Source: Chitinophagaceae bacterium | GTDB taxonomy: Bacteria; Bacteroidota; Bacteroidia; Chitinophagales; Chitinophagaceae | Length of the DNA: 64,000 bases | Reading direction: 5' to 3' | Assembly (NCBI GenBank): GCA_017307735.1 | Contig: JAFKGR010000012.1 | Span: 1 to 64,000, forward strand | In this document: piece by piece, positions 8,521 through 18,955 of the stretch | Position numbering within the stretch: position 1 is the stretch's first letter | How the letters are laid out: the number at the start of each line of letters is the position of its first letter | Translations under genes and position numbers: made by a program | The notes under the pieces: generated by a model | What the model saw: only the letters and a program-made list of their open reading frames with translations | What the model was told of the DNA's origin: nothing | Database searches by the model: none

Positions 8521-9699
8521 ATGTTGTTAGAAAAAATAAAGTCGCTCGCTTCCAAACATGAGAATGACCTGATTGAAATCAGGCATCATCTTCATGCCCA
8601 TCCGGAACTGAGCTATCACGAATACAAGACTTCTGAATTTGTACAGAGTCAATTAAAGTCATTGGGAATTCCTTTCAGTGTAGTGGCCAATACAGGGGTG
8701 GTTGGGATTATTAAAGGCATTAATCCGGATGCTAAAATTGTTGCACTTCGCGCTGATATGGATGCGCTTCCCATTCAGGAAGAAAATCAACTTCCATACA
8801 CCTCACAAAATGCGGGTGTCATGCATGCCTGCGGACATGATGTGCATACAACATGCCTCCTGGGCGCTGCGCGTATCCTGACAGAGTTGAAAGATGAATG
8901 GGAGGGAACCATCAAATTATTATTTCAGCCCGGGGAAGAAAGAAACCCCGGTGGTGCAAGTTTGATGATCAAAGATGGCGCTCTTGAAAAGCCGAGACCT
9001 TCAGCCATTTTTGGTTTGCATGTGCATCCGGGTTTACAAGTAGGTCATTTTAGTTTCAGAGGTGGAAAGGCAATGGCAAGTGCAGATGAAATCTACATCA
9101 CTGTAAAAAGTAAAGGTGGACACGCGGCGGCTCCCCAATTGACGGGCGATACAATTCTGGCAGCTTCACAAATGGTAGCCAATCTGCAGCAGGTAGTCAG
9201 CCGGAGAAATGACCCGTTGAATCCGACAGTTTTATCAATTTGTTCTTTCAACGGCGGCCATACCACCAATGTTATTCCTTCTGAGGTCAAGTTATTGGGC
9301 ACATTCAGGGCCATGGATGAGGAATGGCGTTTTAAAGCACACAAACTGATAACCCAGGTTTGTGAAAGTGTAGCGGCATTGTCTGGTGTGGAAGTGGATG
9401 TGCACATCGATGTCGGCTATCCGTTTTTGGTCAATAATGAAGAACTAACAACAAAGGCTACACGAAAAGCCATAGAATTTGCCGGAAGCGAAAATGTGGA
9501 AGAAACAGAATTGCGCATGGGTGCGGAGGACTTTGCTTATTATTCTCATGAAATTCCTGCCTGCTTTTTCCGGCTTGGGGTGGGGAATAAAGAAAAAGGA
9601 ATTACAAATAACGTACATACAGCCAGATTTAATGTGGATGAAAAGGCTATTGTGGCAGGTGCAGGTATGATGGCCTGGATTGGCGCTTCCTGCCGTTAA
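8521..9699 (+). CDS. M20 family amidohydrolase/peptidase
   Basis: 392 aa, M20D-type di-metal hydrolase (N-acyl-amino-acid amidohydrolase/hippuricase-like). It removes the acyl group from N-acylated amino acids or opens similar amide bonds, in the cytoplasm (no signal peptide). Motifs in order: RHHLHAHPELSYHE (21-34), RADMDALP (77-84), MHACGHDVHTT (101-111, with metal-binding C104/H106), QPGEE (136-140) and the HVHP loop (167-170). The dimerisation (lid) domain spans roughly 180-295. Length is typical. It stands alone between a repeat-rich gap and malic enzyme. Substrate cannot be fixed from sequence. Confidence 0.92.
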   Translation: MLLEKIKSLASKHENDLIEIRHHLHAHPELSYHEYKTSEFVQSQLKSLGIPFSVVANTGVVGIIKGINPDAKIVALRADMDALPIQEENQLPYTSQNAGVMHACGHDVHTTCLLGAARILTELKDEWEGTIKLLFQPGEERNPGGASLMIKDGALEKPRPSAIFGLHVHPGLQVGHFSFRGGKAMASADEIYITVKSKGGHAAAPQLTGDTILAASQMVANLQQVVSRRNDPLNPTVLSICSFNGGHTTNVIPSEVKLLGTFRAMDEEWRFKAHKLITQVCESVAALSGVEVDVHIDVGYPFLVNNEELTTKATRKAIEFAGSENVEETELRMGAEDFAYYSHEIPACFFRLGVGNKEKGITNNVHTARFNVDEKAIVAGAGMMAWIGASCR

Positions 9700-9770
9700 G
9701 CTGTGGCCGATTAATTAACTTTGCCCTCTGAAAAAGATTAACCGGATGTCCGGTTTTGAATTTTTATTAT

Positions 9771-12110
9771 ATGGCGAAAACGATTAGAAAAGAAACGGCA
9801 TTGGATTATCATTCCAAAGGCAGGCCGGGTAAGATTGAGGTAATTCCAACGAAATCCACAAAAACACAGCGCGATCTCTCTCTCGCATATTCACCGGGAG
9901 TAGCCATTCCCTGTCTGGAAATTCAGAATAACCCTGATGATGCGTATGCTTATACTGCCAAGGGAAATCTGGTGGGAGTTATTACAAATGGTACGGCGGT
10001 TTTGGGACTTGGAAATATCGGCGCTCTTGCCGGCAAACCGGTCATGGAAGGAAAGGGTGTGCTCTTCAAAATATTTGCCGATATCGATGTATTCGATATT
10101 GAGATCAATGAAACAGATCCTGAAAAATTCGTGGATATCGTCGCAGCTCTCGAGCCTACTTTCGGAGGAATTAATCTCGAAGACCTTAAAGCACCGGAAT
10201 GTTTTTACATAGAACATGAACTGAAAAAACGTTTGAACATTCCCGTTATGCACGATGATCAGCACGGAACGGCTATTATCAGTTCGGCTGCTCTGCTGAA
10301 TGCATTGGAAATCCAAAAGAAAAAAATTGACAAAGCCAAATTTGTGGTAAGTGGCGCAGGAGCTGCTGCCATGGCCTGTGTGAGATTGTATGTGTCGCTC
10401 GGCGCCAATCCTGCCAACTTCACCATGTTTGACAAGGACGGAGTGCTTTACCAGGGCAGAAAAGATCTGGAAGAAGACAAGAAAAAATTTGCCAATACGA
10501 AGGACAAAGACCTGAAACTGGAAAAAGCTATTAAAGGTGCAGATGTTTTTATCGGGCTTAGTGTAGGCAATATCGTTACACCGGCGATGATCAAAAGCAT
10601 GGCAAAAAACCCGATTGTTTTTGCAATGGCTAATCCTGATCCGGAGATCAGTTATGAAGATGCAACGTCGGCCCGGACTGATCTGATTATGGCTACCGGC
10701 CGGAGCGATTATCCTAATCAGGTGAATAATGTGTTGGGCTTCCCGTACATCTTTCGTGGAGCGCTTGATGTGAGAGCCACCCAGATCAATGAAGAGATGA
10801 AACTTGCGGCCGTCCGCGCTTTATCAGAATTGGCAAAAACCCCTGTTCCCGATATTGTGATGAGAGCCTACAATGAAACGAACATGGTGTATGGCTCTCA
10901 ATACATCATTCCAAAACCTCTGGATAACAGGTTGCTTGCTGCCATATCACCGGCAGTTGCCAAAGCTGCTATGGACAGTGGCGTTGCAAGGCATCCGATT
11001 ACAGATTGGGAAGCTTATAAAACAGCTTTGAACAAACGGCTCGGAATCGATAACCAACTCTTGAGGATGGCCGGAACCCAGGCAAGAAAGGATCCGAGAA
11101 AAATTGTTTTTGCTGAAGCTGAGAATCAAAAAATTTTACGATCCGCTCAATTGGCTCTTGATGAAGGTGTAGCCTATCCGATTCTGCTGGGCAACAGAGA
11201 AAAAATTTATTCTATCGCAAATGCAAATGGCATCGATCTTTCCGGCATGCCGATAATTGATCCGAAGCATGACGATATGCAGGCCAAGAGGGAAGAATTC
11301 GGCGAATTATTTTTCAGGAAACGGCAGCGAAAAGGATTTAATCATTATGAATCTATCCGTCAGATGAAAGATAGAAACTACTTCGGGTGCATGATGGTGG
11401 AGACCGGTGAAGCTGATGCCATGATTTCCGGATTATCCAAAAATTATCCGGATACAGTCCGGCCCGCACTACAAATTATCGGCCTTGAACCCGGAGTGAA
11501 TAAAGTTGCGGGTATGTACATTATCATGTCAAAAAGAGGGCCTCTCTTCCTGGCCGATACAACAGTAAACTTCAATCCAACTTCAGAAGAACTGGCAGAA
11601 ATTACTTTGCTGGTGGCGCGCGAAGTACGAAGTTTTGGAATAACTCCATGCATTGCCATGCTTAGTTATGGTAACTTCGGCAGCAGCAATTCTCCTGAAG
11701 CCAGGCTGGTAGCAAAAGCAACCCGACTAGTGAAGGAAATGGATCCCACACTTTTGGTGGATGGAGAAATGCAGGCCAATGTCGCATTCAACAAGGCTAT
11801 TTTAAAAGATAATTATCCGTTCAGTGATTTGGTCGATCATGATGTAAATGTTTTGATCTTCCCTAATTTAGCCGCTGGGAATATCGCTTACAATCTTCTT
11901 CAGGAAGTAGGCGGAACCGAGCTGGTAGGTCCGGTACTGATCGGTTTAAACAAACCTGTTCATGTACTTCAGCTCGGAAGCCCGGTGAGGAGTATTTACA
12001 ACATGGTTGTGATTGCAGTATTGGATGCACAATCGAAAAATAAGAGGCATTTGGAGATTGCCGATGATGAAACAAAAAAAAGCAGATGGAGGAGGAATAG
12101 AAATAATTAA
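9771..12110 (+). CDS. maeB: NADP-dependent malic enzyme with PTA-like C-terminus
   Basis: 779 aa MaeB-type malic enzyme: oxidatively decarboxylates malate to pyruvate with NADP. I use the ATG at 9771 ([14 protein letters not shown]); a TTG 15 bases upstream is less likely. Domains: malic N-terminal (about 1-160, with SLAYSPGVA and [22 protein letters not shown]), NAD(P)-binding (about 160-400, [13 protein letters not shown]), and a phosphotransacetylase-like C-terminal half (about 430-765) that in MaeB is regulatory and senses acetyl-Co[10 protein letters not shown] marks the metal-binding site. Cytoplasmic. Links the TCA cycle to pyruvate and NADPH supply. A TAnnTTTG box (TAACTTTG, 9716-9723) lies upstream. 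Confidence 0.95.
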   Translation: MAKTIRKETALDYHSKGRPGKIEVIPTKSTKTQRDLSLAYSPGVAIPCLEIQNNPDDAYAYTAKGNLVGVITNGTAVLGLGNIGALAGKPVMEGKGVLFKIFADIDVFDIEINETDPEKFVDIVAALEPTFGGINLEDLKAPECFYIEHELKKRLNIPVMHDDQHGTAIISSAALLNALEIQKKKIDKAKFVVSGAGAAAMACVRLYVSLGANPANFTMFDKDGVLYQGRKDLEEDKKKFANTKDKDLKLEKAIKGADVFIGLSVGNIVTPAMIKSMAKNPIVFAMANPDPEISYEDATSARTDLIMATGRSDYPNQVNNVLGFPYIFRGALDVRATQINEEMKLAAVRALSELAKTPVPDIVMRAYNETNMVYGSQYIIPKPLDNRLLAAISPAVAKAAMDSGVARHPITDWEAYKTALNKRLGIDNQLLRMAGTQARKDPRKIVFAEAENQKILRSAQLALDEGVAYPILLGNREKIYSIANANGIDLSGMPIIDPKHDDMQAKREEFGELFFRKRQRKGFNHYESIRQMKDRNYFGCMMVETGEADAMISGLSKNYPDTVRPALQIIGLEPGVNKVAGMYIIMSKRGPLFLADTTVNFNPTSEELAEITLLVAREVRSFGITPCIAMLSYGNFGSSNSPEARLVAKATRLVKEMDPTLLVDGEMQANVAFNKAILKDNYPFSDLVDHDVNVLIFPNLAAGNIAYNLLQEVGGTELVGPVLIGLNKPVHVLQLGSPVRSIYNMVVIAVLDAQSKNKRHLEIADDETKKSRWRRNRNN

Positions 12111-12125
12111 AAAACTTCGCACCTT

Positions 12126-12863
12126 ATGATTCAGTTGTCTTCTTTCGGGAAATATCTTTTGATGATTCGCGGGATGTTTCACAAACCCGAGAACCTGAAA
12201 ATGTATTGGAAGGAATTTATGCATCAATCGGTAGAAATCGGATATGGATCGTTTGGGATAGTGGTAATTATTTCCGTTTTCATGGGGGCTGTAAGTGCTG
12301 TGCAAACAGCCTTTCAGTTGACAAGCCCGTTTGTTACCCGGGAAACAATAGCGCTGGTTGTTCGCGATACCGTTATTCTCGAATTTGCACCTACGTTGAT
12401 TTGTATTGTACTTGCCGGTGTGGTGGGCAGTAAGATTGCAAGTGAATTGGGAAACATGCGGGTTAGCGAACAAATCGATGCACTGGAGATTATGGGAATC
12501 AATACAAAGTCGTATTTGATTGGCCCCAAAATTCTTGGTGCATTATTAACCATCCCGATGCTGGTGGTAGTAGCCATGGTACTTGGAATTTATGGAGGAA
12601 GGATGGCAGGTGCACTTGGTGGATTCCTTTCTGCCGATGAATTTGATCGCGGGTTGCAGGATCGTTTTGTGGCGAAAAATGTGTGGATCGGACTGGCCAA
12701 AGCTTATTCTTTCTCATTTATTATCAGCAGCGTGGCAGCTTATTACGGATATTATGTAAAAGGAGGTGCCCTTGAAATCGGCAGGGCCAGCACCAATGCG
12801 GTGATTACAAGTTGTATCATGATACTGATTACCGATTACCTCATTGCCTATTTCCTTCTGTAA
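12126..12863 (+). CDS. mlaE: MlaE-family lipid ABC transporter permease
   Basis: 245 aa integral inner-membrane protein of the MlaE permease family, part of the system that moves phospholipids between inner and outer membranes. Hydrophobic segments lie at about 40-65, 85-105, 140-175, 190-210 and 220-243. The conserved VVGSKIASELGNMRVSEQID stretch, with its EQIDAL coupling helix, is present. It starts 15 bp after malic enzyme and is followed after 25 bp by its ATPase, so the pair is one operon. No MCE-domain (mlaD) gene follows here, although one is expected elsewhere. Confidence 0.93.
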   Translation: MIQLSSFGKYLLMIRGMFHKPENLKMYWKEFMHQSVEIGYGSFGIVVIISVFMGAVSAVQTAFQLTSPFVTRETIALVVRDTVILEFAPTLICIVLAGVVGSKIASELGNMRVSEQIDALEIMGINTKSYLIGPKILGALLTIPMLVVVAMVLGIYGGRMAGALGGFLSADEFDRGLQDRFVAKNVWIGLAKAYSFSFIISSVAAYYGYYVKGGALEIGRASTNAVITSCIMILITDYLIAYFLL

Positions 12864-12888
12864 CACTTTTTAAACGGGAATAAAAATC

Positions 12889-13740
12889 ATGATTGAAGTT
12901 AAAGATGTCAGAAAATCCTTTCGCGACAAGGCCGTTTTAAAAGGGGTAAATTTTGTTTTTGAAACCAGCAAAACCAATATGATTATTGGCGCCAGCGGCA
13001 GTGGCAAAACGGTATTGCAAAAGTGCATGGTCGGATTGATTGAAGTGGATCAGGGAGAAATCCTTTTTGAAGGAAGGAACCTGACTACCATGACCCCGGA
13101 AGCAAGGAAAGAATTGCGGCAACAGGTCGGGATGCTTTTTCAGGGAGTGGCCCTTTTTGATTCCATGAACGTAGAACGGAATGTCATGTTCCCTTTAGAC
13201 ATGTTTACTGATTGGGATATAAAGAAAAAACTGGAACGGGTAAATACAGTTTTGGAAAGGGTGGGTTTGACCGGAACCAATAAAAAATTTTCCAATGAAT
13301 TGAGCGGCGGTATGAGAAAAAGAGTTGGAATAGCCCGCGCTGTTGTACTGAAACCAAAATATCTTTTTTGCGACGAACCCAATTCCGGATTGGATCCGCG
13401 CACATCAATGCTCATTGATAAACTGATTCATGAAATCACAATAGAAAACCAAATAACCACTGTAATCAACACACATGATATGAATAGCGTCATGGAGATT
13501 GGTGAAAATATTTTATACCTGGAAGATGGAATAAGTGAGTGGAAAGGTTCTAACAAAGATCTTGTTTTCAGTAAGCACCAGAGGTTGAATGATTTCATTT
13601 TTGCATCAGAATTTTTAAAAGATGCCAAGGATATGCGTGCTCTTGAAACCCGCGGAATTATTGATGATAATCGCGATATGAATGAAATTCTGAAGGAAGG
13701 AAAAATTGAACCGGGAAAAGATGAGAAGAATGATAAATGA
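12889..13740 (+). CDS. mlaF: MlaF-family ABC transporter ATPase
   Basis: 283 aa ATP-binding subunit that pairs with the preceding permease to drive lipid transport. Walker A GASGSGKT (34-41), Q-loop MLFQGVALFDS, signature ELSGGMRKRVGIARA (about 141-155), Walker B YLFCDEPNSGLDP (about 161-173) and switch NTHDM. The C-terminal 30 residues are charged and extend beyond the usual end. The Q-loop and signature are of the MCE-associated ATPase type rather than a drug exporter. Cytoplasmic face of the inner membrane. Confidence 0.94.
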   Translation: MIEVKDVRKSFRDKAVLKGVNFVFETSKTNMIIGASGSGKTVLQKCMVGLIEVDQGEILFEGRNLTTMTPEARKELRQQVGMLFQGVALFDSMNVERNVMFPLDMFTDWDIKKKLERVNTVLERVGLTGTNKKFSNELSGGMRKRVGIARAVVLKPKYLFCDEPNSGLDPRTSMLIDKLIHEITIENQITTVINTHDMNSVMEIGENILYLEDGISEWKGSNKDLVFSKHQRLNDFIFASEFLKDAKDMRALETRGIIDDNRDMNEILKEGKIEPGKDEKNDK

Positions 13741-13847
13741 GGGATGAAGGATGATGAATAAGGGTGCAATAATGAATTTGTGATTGATAACAGGCAACGT
13801 GCAATTGAGAAAAGAGAAATGATTATTCTGAATTGGAATGAGAAAAT

Positions 13848-15029
13848 CTACAACTGCCTGATCTCCGACCTGACCATTATCCGGTTAATCAACATCGTTA
13901 CAATTAACAGGACACCTGCGGTGGCCAATACAATCCAGTGGATGTAAGGCCCGACGGTTTCCTGCGCAAAAGAAAGGTGGCTGAAAAAGAATTGAAAAAC
14001 TTCCGTGATACCCAGACAAATTAAAATGAGAGCGAGATAAACCGGTAAAAATGATTTGGAAAAAACTCCGGATAACCATCCCGGCGAATACCCAAGCGCA
14101 ATCAATAATTTGATATTTTCCCTGCTTCGTGCAATTTTTAACCGGAGATAAAATCCGAAAAATATTAATGCAAGAATGATCATGAGGATGCCGAGTGATG
14201 CAATGGCTCCGGTTATGTTTTGCAGCAGACCTTTGATTCTGCCAAACCTTACTTTGTCTTTGTTGATATAATACCCGTGATCATCCAAAAATTTGAGGAG
14301 CACAGGATTGTTGGCATCAACAGTTTTCAGATAAACCCTTGAAACCAGGGTTGAAGAATCTCCCGAGAATTCCTGATTTGCCCATTGCAAAAAAGATTGG
14401 GGAACAAGAATGGAGTTGACCCTGTCTGTGAGGCCGATGATGCTTGCCCTGAAATTCTGGCTTCCCCTGGTGCCGGAGCATTGAAGAAAAATATTAACGG
14501 AAGAAATGGTCTTGGGTGAAAGTTGTGGCAAGCCCTGTGAAGGTGCAAAAACGTTATACATTTCCAGAAACTCAGAAGAAAAAATTACCGGCACATCCAC
14601 CTGCCCGGGTTGCCACTGAAAATCTTTTGGAAGTGTATCCAGAAAAGCCGGATTAATGCTTTCTAAAAACAAATCTGTACTGAATGGTAAAATATTTCCT
14701 GCTGAAGCAGTGGCCCTGAATTGATTGGAATACAAGGGTGCCACACCGGCAATTTCGGGTTGATTTTTTAATAGCTGGATGTCGTTTGGAGAAAACCGAT
14801 TGTCACTGCCCATGTTCTGGTTTGTAATCACCTTTGAAATAGAAACATAGTCGAAAGCACCTGATTTTCTTGGCGCTTCTTCTTTGAGCAGAACCCTGAT
14901 GTTTAAGAACATCTGAACAGAAACAAGCAGCAGGAGTATGCCAATGGTAAGCCCCGCATATCCGATCCATTTTGACCAGGTTTTTTCCGGATGAATAAAA
15001 GGAGTAATATTTTTTGAACTGAGTCCCAT
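13848..15029 (-). CDS. FtsX/MacB-like ABC transporter permease
   Basis: 393 aa permease with one TM near the N-terminus (about 22-44), a large extracytoplasmic domain (about 60-265) and three TMs near the C-terminus (about 275-300, 328-350, 362-384), the FtsX/MacB/LolE layout. It follows its ATPase (15030-15665) with zero bases between stop and start, so they are translationally coupled. Relatives extract lipoproteins, export peptides or regulate cell-wall hydrolases. Which of these applies cannot be told. No MacA- or TolC-type partner is adjacent. Confidence 0.85.
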   Translation of the reverse strand: MGLSSKNITPFIHPEKTWSKWIGYAGLTIGILLLLVSVQMFLNIRVLLKEEAPRKSGAFDYVSISKVITNQNMGSDNRFSPNDIQLLKNQPEIAGVAPLYSNQFRATASAGNILPFSTDLFLESINPAFLDTLPKDFQWQPGQVDVPVIFSSEFLEMYNVFAPSQGLPQLSPKTISSVNIFLQCSGTRGSQNFRASIIGLTDRVNSILVPQSFLQWANQEFSGDSSTLVSRVYLKTVDANNPVLLKFLDDHGYYINKDKVRFGRIKGLLQNITGAIASLGILMIILALIFFGFYLRLKIARSRENIKLLIALGYSPGWLSGVFSKSFLPVYLALILICLGITEVFQFFFSHLSFAQETVGPYIHWIVLATAGVLLIVTMLINRIMVRSEIRQL

Positions 15030-15665
15030 TTACAGGTGGAGTATTTTTTCATTTTTGAGCATATCAAGTTCTTTGAGGTCTGCAAAAATCATCGCCGCTT
15101 TTCTTTTTTCACATTCTTCAAGAAGCAATTCCATAGCCTTTGTACGGTTTTCTTCGTCGAGATGGCTGAATGGCTCGTCCAGTAAAAGAAAGTCGAATGG
15201 TTGCATCAAAGATCGGATGATGGCAATACGCTGCTGTTCACCATAGCTGCATGTTTTGATTACCTGGGGAAGTTTGTTTGCAACGCCCATCCGGGTTGCC
15301 ATTTCATAAATCATTTCAGGAGGATGAAACGGATTGAGTTTTCTTTTGACTTCAATATTTTCAAGCGCGGTATGGTCATCAAACAGGCGGAGATCCTGAA
15401 AAATGATACTCATGCTGTTTTGTCTGATCGAGGCTTTCTTTTCAGCCCTTAGATTTTTTATATTTTTTCCGTCGTGAACAATGCTCCCTTTGTAATCCGT
15501 CCTCAGACCATAAATGAAATGTATCAATGAAGTTTTTCCACTACCTGACGGAGCAATGATATGCACATGTTCACCTTTGGTAACCGTGATTTCTTTATTC
15601 CAGATATCAGAATGCGAAGTATCACTGATATAATCAGGATCAATGTTTTTCAAAACCAATTGCAT
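15030..15665 (-). CDS. LolD/FtsE-like ABC transporter ATPase
   Basis: 211 aa ATPase of the LolD/FtsE/MacB type and partner of the adjoining FtsX-like permease. Walker A PSGSGKTS (39-46), Q-loop IIFQDLRLFDD, signature CSYGEQQRIAIIRS (the usual LSGGQ is here CSYGE) and Walker B FLLLDEPFSHLDEE. The substituted signature is unusual; Gly and Gln that contact ATP remain. Short length is normal for this group. Follows the DUF4836 gene by 19 bp on the same strand. Confidence 0.88.
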   Translation of the reverse strand: MQLVLKNIDPDYISDTSHSDIWNKEITVTKGEHVHIIAPSGSGKTSLIHFIYGLRTDYKGSIVHDGKNIKNLRAEKKASIRQNSMSIIFQDLRLFDDHTALENIEVKRKLNPFHPPEMIYEMATRMGVANKLPQVIKTCSYGEQQRIAIIRSLMQPFDFLLLDEPFSHLDEENRTKAMELLLEECEKRKAAMIFADLKELDMLKNEKILHL

Positions 15666-15684
15666 GCGAGGCCCTCTTTAATCT

Positions 15685-17364
15685 TTATTTTCCGTCAGGA
15701 GCGGGAATTGCATTATCAATCGCCGTCGAGTCTGATGGTGGAGCAAAGGTAATACCAGCCTTCTCTTTTTGTTTTCTGATTTTTTCCAATTGGTAAAGTT
15801 GGTCAATATAAGAATTCAAGATCTTCAGGCTATTCGTGTTTTTGTCCATGAATGTCACAGTAAATGATCCTGTAATTGCATTGTCGCTGATTCCGTTGGC
15901 AGTGGCAAAAGCATCATTCCATACAGCTTTGCTTTTTTGAAGAATGGCGCTTGCAATGGAATCTGAAGGTGTGTTGACGGAACTCAATATTTTATTGATA
16001 TTGATGTAAACCCCGCCACTGTGCCCGCTGATTTTGTTCATCCAGTCGGCTTTGTTGTTTTGCTTTCCGTCCAGAAATGAATTGGCAAATTCTTTATGAT
16101 TGCTTAATGCAAAAGTTTTATCATTTGAATTGTAATAGATACCCGACGAGTTGGTAATTCCGTTCAGTTTATTAATGGCATCGATGATCTTTTTGAATTT
16201 TGCCTGATCACGGATTCCGGTTTTGAATAAAAAATTGAAATTAATATCCGGTTTTGAGTCTATGTTTTGCGGAGCATTGAACGAAGCCTTCAGATCGCTG
16301 AATGAAAATAAAATGTGCCCGTCGATTGCGCCGATTAAATCGTCAAGGGTGAGTCCGAGTTGAGAAGCTCCCATGTTTACCATTCCATCAAGTCCGGTTA
16401 TTTTCAAAATTTCTGAAAGTAGCTCGGGTTTGAAATTGATGGCAGCTACACCCGTAATATCGCCGGATGGAATTTTGGAGAGTTCATCTGTTTTAATATC
16501 GTCGGGTTTATATTTTTTGAACAGATCCATCAACTCTTTATTATAATAGGTTTTTGAGGTGCCCTGGATGCTTCCGTTTTCAAAACTGATATTTGTTGCA
16601 CTCCGGTTATCTTTTGTGAGTGCATCCAGTTTGAGCATACTCATCATTCCCATTGTAGGAGAGAGGTTCATGATCCCTTCCGTATTTGTCCAAATCTTCA
16701 GATCCCCTTTCTCTGTAATCAAATCATTGAACCGTTTGTCTTTTGCAAGCGAAGAATCTTTTTTCAATGAAAATAATTTGATTGCGTAGGATTTTGATTC
16801 GTTTAAATCACCGAAAGGAATGGATGGCATTGTCGTTGAATCTGTACCCTGATTTTCGAACTCGCCTATCGAAGGTGAATTCAGATTGAATACATAAACA
16901 AAGTTGTTGCCATTCCAGACTGCAATGGCTTTGTTGTGTATTGAAAATGTTTTGAGGCCTTTTTCGTCTGAAACGGATTGTGAAGAATCCAGGTTTTTAT
17001 TGAGTTTTTCAAAATTGGATGCATCTTTCACTGATCCTTCCAAAACAAAGTTGAAATTGTTGGAAGTACCTTTGGCAAAGAAAAATGTAATCCCCTTATC
17101 CAAATCTATTCCGGATGTTTTCGGGTCATTGAAAATAATTTTTGCCCATTCCGGAAGAGTGCTGTCGGCCTTGATATCTTTGAACAATTGTTCATTTTTG
17201 AATTCATCATAAGGATATTTTTCCAACAGGCTCTTTGTGTTTGCATAAAAAACCATTGGGGCATCTGAGGGAATCATGCTTCCGGCACCTCCCTTATTTT
17301 TACAGGAAGAGACCAGAAAACTTATTGCAATGGCAGCAATGAAAATTTTAAGAAAGTTTCTCAT
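15685..17364 (-). CDS. DUF4836 family lipoprotein
   Basis: 559 aa from the ATG at 17364. This start places a lipoprotein signal (MRNFLKIFIAAIAISFLVSSC) at the N-terminus and avoids the 53-bp overlap with hisS that the longer frame would create. After the lipobox Cys the protein begins with GGAGSMIPSDAPMVFYANTK, typical of DUF4836, a Bacteroidota-specific family of unknown function. Two similar halves (about 30-270 and 290-530) each contain 'D-G-H-I/L' like motifs. Probably anchored in the outer or inner membrane facing the periplasm. Downstream of hisS on the same strand (28 bp). Confidence 0.85.
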   Translation of the reverse strand: MRNFLKIFIAAIAISFLVSSCKNKGGAGSMIPSDAPMVFYANTKSLLEKYPYDEFKNEQLFKDIKADSTLPEWAKIIFNDPKTSGIDLDKGITFFFAKGTSNNFNFVLEGSVKDASNFEKLNKNLDSSQSVSDEKGLKTFSIHNKAIAVWNGNNFVYVFNLNSPSIGEFENQGTDSTTMPSIPFGDLNESKSYAIKLFSLKKDSSLAKDKRFNDLITEKGDLKIWTNTEGIMNLSPTMGMMSMLKLDALTKDNRSATNISFENGSIQGTSKTYYNKELMDLFKKYKPDDIKTDELSKIPSGDITGVAAINFKPELLSEILKITGLDGMVNMGASQLGLTLDDLIGAIDGHILFSFSDLKASFNAPQNIDSKPDINFNFLFKTGIRDQAKFKKIIDAINKLNGITNSSGIYYNSNDKTFALSNHKEFANSFLDGKQNNKADWMNKISGHSGGVYININKILSSVNTPSDSIASAILQKSKAVWNDAFATANGISDNAITGSFTVTFMDKNTNSLKILNSYIDQLYQLEKIRKQKEKAGITFAPPSDSTAIDNAIPAPDGK

Positions 17365-17392
17365 AATTACATTTTTTGATTGTTTTGTTTTA

Positions 17393-18775
17393 TCAGGAAT
17401 GATCTTTAAAATTATATTTTTTCTCCAAAAGTGAAAAAAAGTCATTTCTTTTAACCGTTTGCTCTTCGCCGGATTTGAGTTCTTTTATCTTAACCATTCC
17501 GTCACTTATTTCTCTGGAACCGATAATGACAGCATAGGGTATTTTCTTTTTGTCGGCAAATTTGAATTGCTTCTCCAGTTTTACAGAATCATAATACAGC
17601 TCACTTGAAATCCCTTTTTCCCTGCATTCCTGCATCAATGAAAAAGCGTGTTGGCTTTCTTCTTTTCCCAAATTGAAAAAAATCAATTGTGTGGATTCAC
17701 TGATATTTTCCGTAAATAAATTGAGTTCTTCCATCACATCATAAATTCTGTCGATTCCAAAACTGATGCCTGTCCCTGGAACTCCCTTCACTCCAAATAA
17801 ACCAGTGAGGTCATCATATCTTCCGCCTCCGCCAATACTTCCCATTTTTACATTGAGCGCTTTTACTTCGTAAATGGTGCCGGTATAATAATCGAGGCCT
17901 CTGGCAAGGGTGGTATCCAAATCGAAAACCGGATCATCTCCTGCCAGATTAAAAATAGTTTCCAATTCGTTCAATCCTTGTAAACCTGTTTCGGAATTTT
18001 TAAAAAGATCTTTGAGGGAATTTATTTTTTCCCGGATGTTTCCCTGAATCGTAAGATATTTTTCGACAAACTGAATATGCTCATCTGTAAGTCCGGCATT
18101 GATCAACTCATTTTTTACTTTTTCAATTCCGATTTTATCAAGCTTGTCAATAATGGTAGTAACAGGTCTGAATGATTCGGCGCCTGTTGTGAGTTCAGCA
18201 AGTGCCATCAGAATTTTGCGGTTATTCAGTTTTACTGACACCGGCAGATTTAGTTTGCGAAATACATCTCTGTAAAGAAGTGCAAGTTCAGCATCGGCCT
18301 GAAGAGAATAGGTGCCTGCCACATCAGCATCGCATTGATAAAATTCACGGTACCTTCCTTTTTGTGGCCTGTCGGCACGCCAGACGGGTTGAATCTGATA
18401 ACGTTTGAAAGGCATGGGAAGTTCGTGATAGTTCATTGCCACAAACCGCGCAAAGGGAATGGTCAGGTCATATCTGAGCGCTCTTTCTGTGATGGTTGAA
18501 ACCGTTTTGCCTGCAATAACTTTTTCAAATTCAGATCTTGCAGATTCTTGTTTGGAAGGGTGATCCAGCCCGTTGTTCAGGATTTTAAAAATGAGTTTGT
18601 CACCTTCATCTCCATATTTTCCGAGAAGTGTTTCTACATTTTCAAGAGCCGGCGTTTCCAGCGGTTCAAAACCATATAATTCAAATAGATTTCTGATTGT
18701 ATTGATGATGAAATGCCGTCTTCTCAGGACTTCGGGTTTAAAGTCTCTGGTACCCTGTGGCAGTATAGGTTTCAT
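17393..18775 (-). CDS. hisS: histidine-tRNA ligase
   Basis: 460 aa class II aminoacyl-tRNA synthetase that charges tRNA-His. Motif 1 follows the N-terminal GTRDFKPEVLRRR. Motif 2 is RYQIQPVWRADRPQKGRYREF (about 121-141). The histidine-specific ARGLDYYTGTIYEV and the motif 3 region GTGISFGIDRI are present. A C-terminal anticodon-binding domain spans about 365-460. Residues for adenylate formation look intact. First gene of the minus-strand run hisS-DUF4836-ABC pair; a TAAATTTG -7 box lies about 17 bases upstream of its ATG (minus strand, 18793-18800). Confidence 0.96.
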   Translation of the reverse strand: MKPILPQGTRDFKPEVLRRRHFIINTIRNLFELYGFEPLETPALENVETLLGKYGDEGDKLIFKILNNGLDHPSKQESARSEFEKVIAGKTVSTITERALRYDLTIPFARFVAMNYHELPMPFKRYQIQPVWRADRPQKGRYREFYQCDADVAGTYSLQADAELALLYRDVFRKLNLPVSVKLNNRKILMALAELTTGAESFRPVTTIIDKLDKIGIEKVKNELINAGLTDEHIQFVEKYLTIQGNIREKINSLKDLFKNSETGLQGLNELETIFNLAGDDPVFDLDTTLARGLDYYTGTIYEVKALNVKMGSIGGGGRYDDLTGLFGVKGVPGTGISFGIDRIYDVMEELNLFTENISESTQLIFFNLGKEESQHAFSLMQECREKGISSELYYDSVKLEKQFKFADKKKIPYAVIIGSREISDGMVKIKELKSGEEQTVKRNDFFSLLEKKYNFKDHS

Positions 18776-18955
18776 TAAATCGACGTTTCCGGCAAATTTA
18801 ATTGTTCGCCCAGACTAAATCTTTTCTATTTTAATTAACTTTTTGTTTGTAACAGTTGAACAGGGTGATGCATCTTTTTTTTTAAACGTAAGATTTGAGG
18901 CAATAGATTAAGTTAAAATTATTTTATCTTGCCGCCTCACAAATTTGGTATAGAG

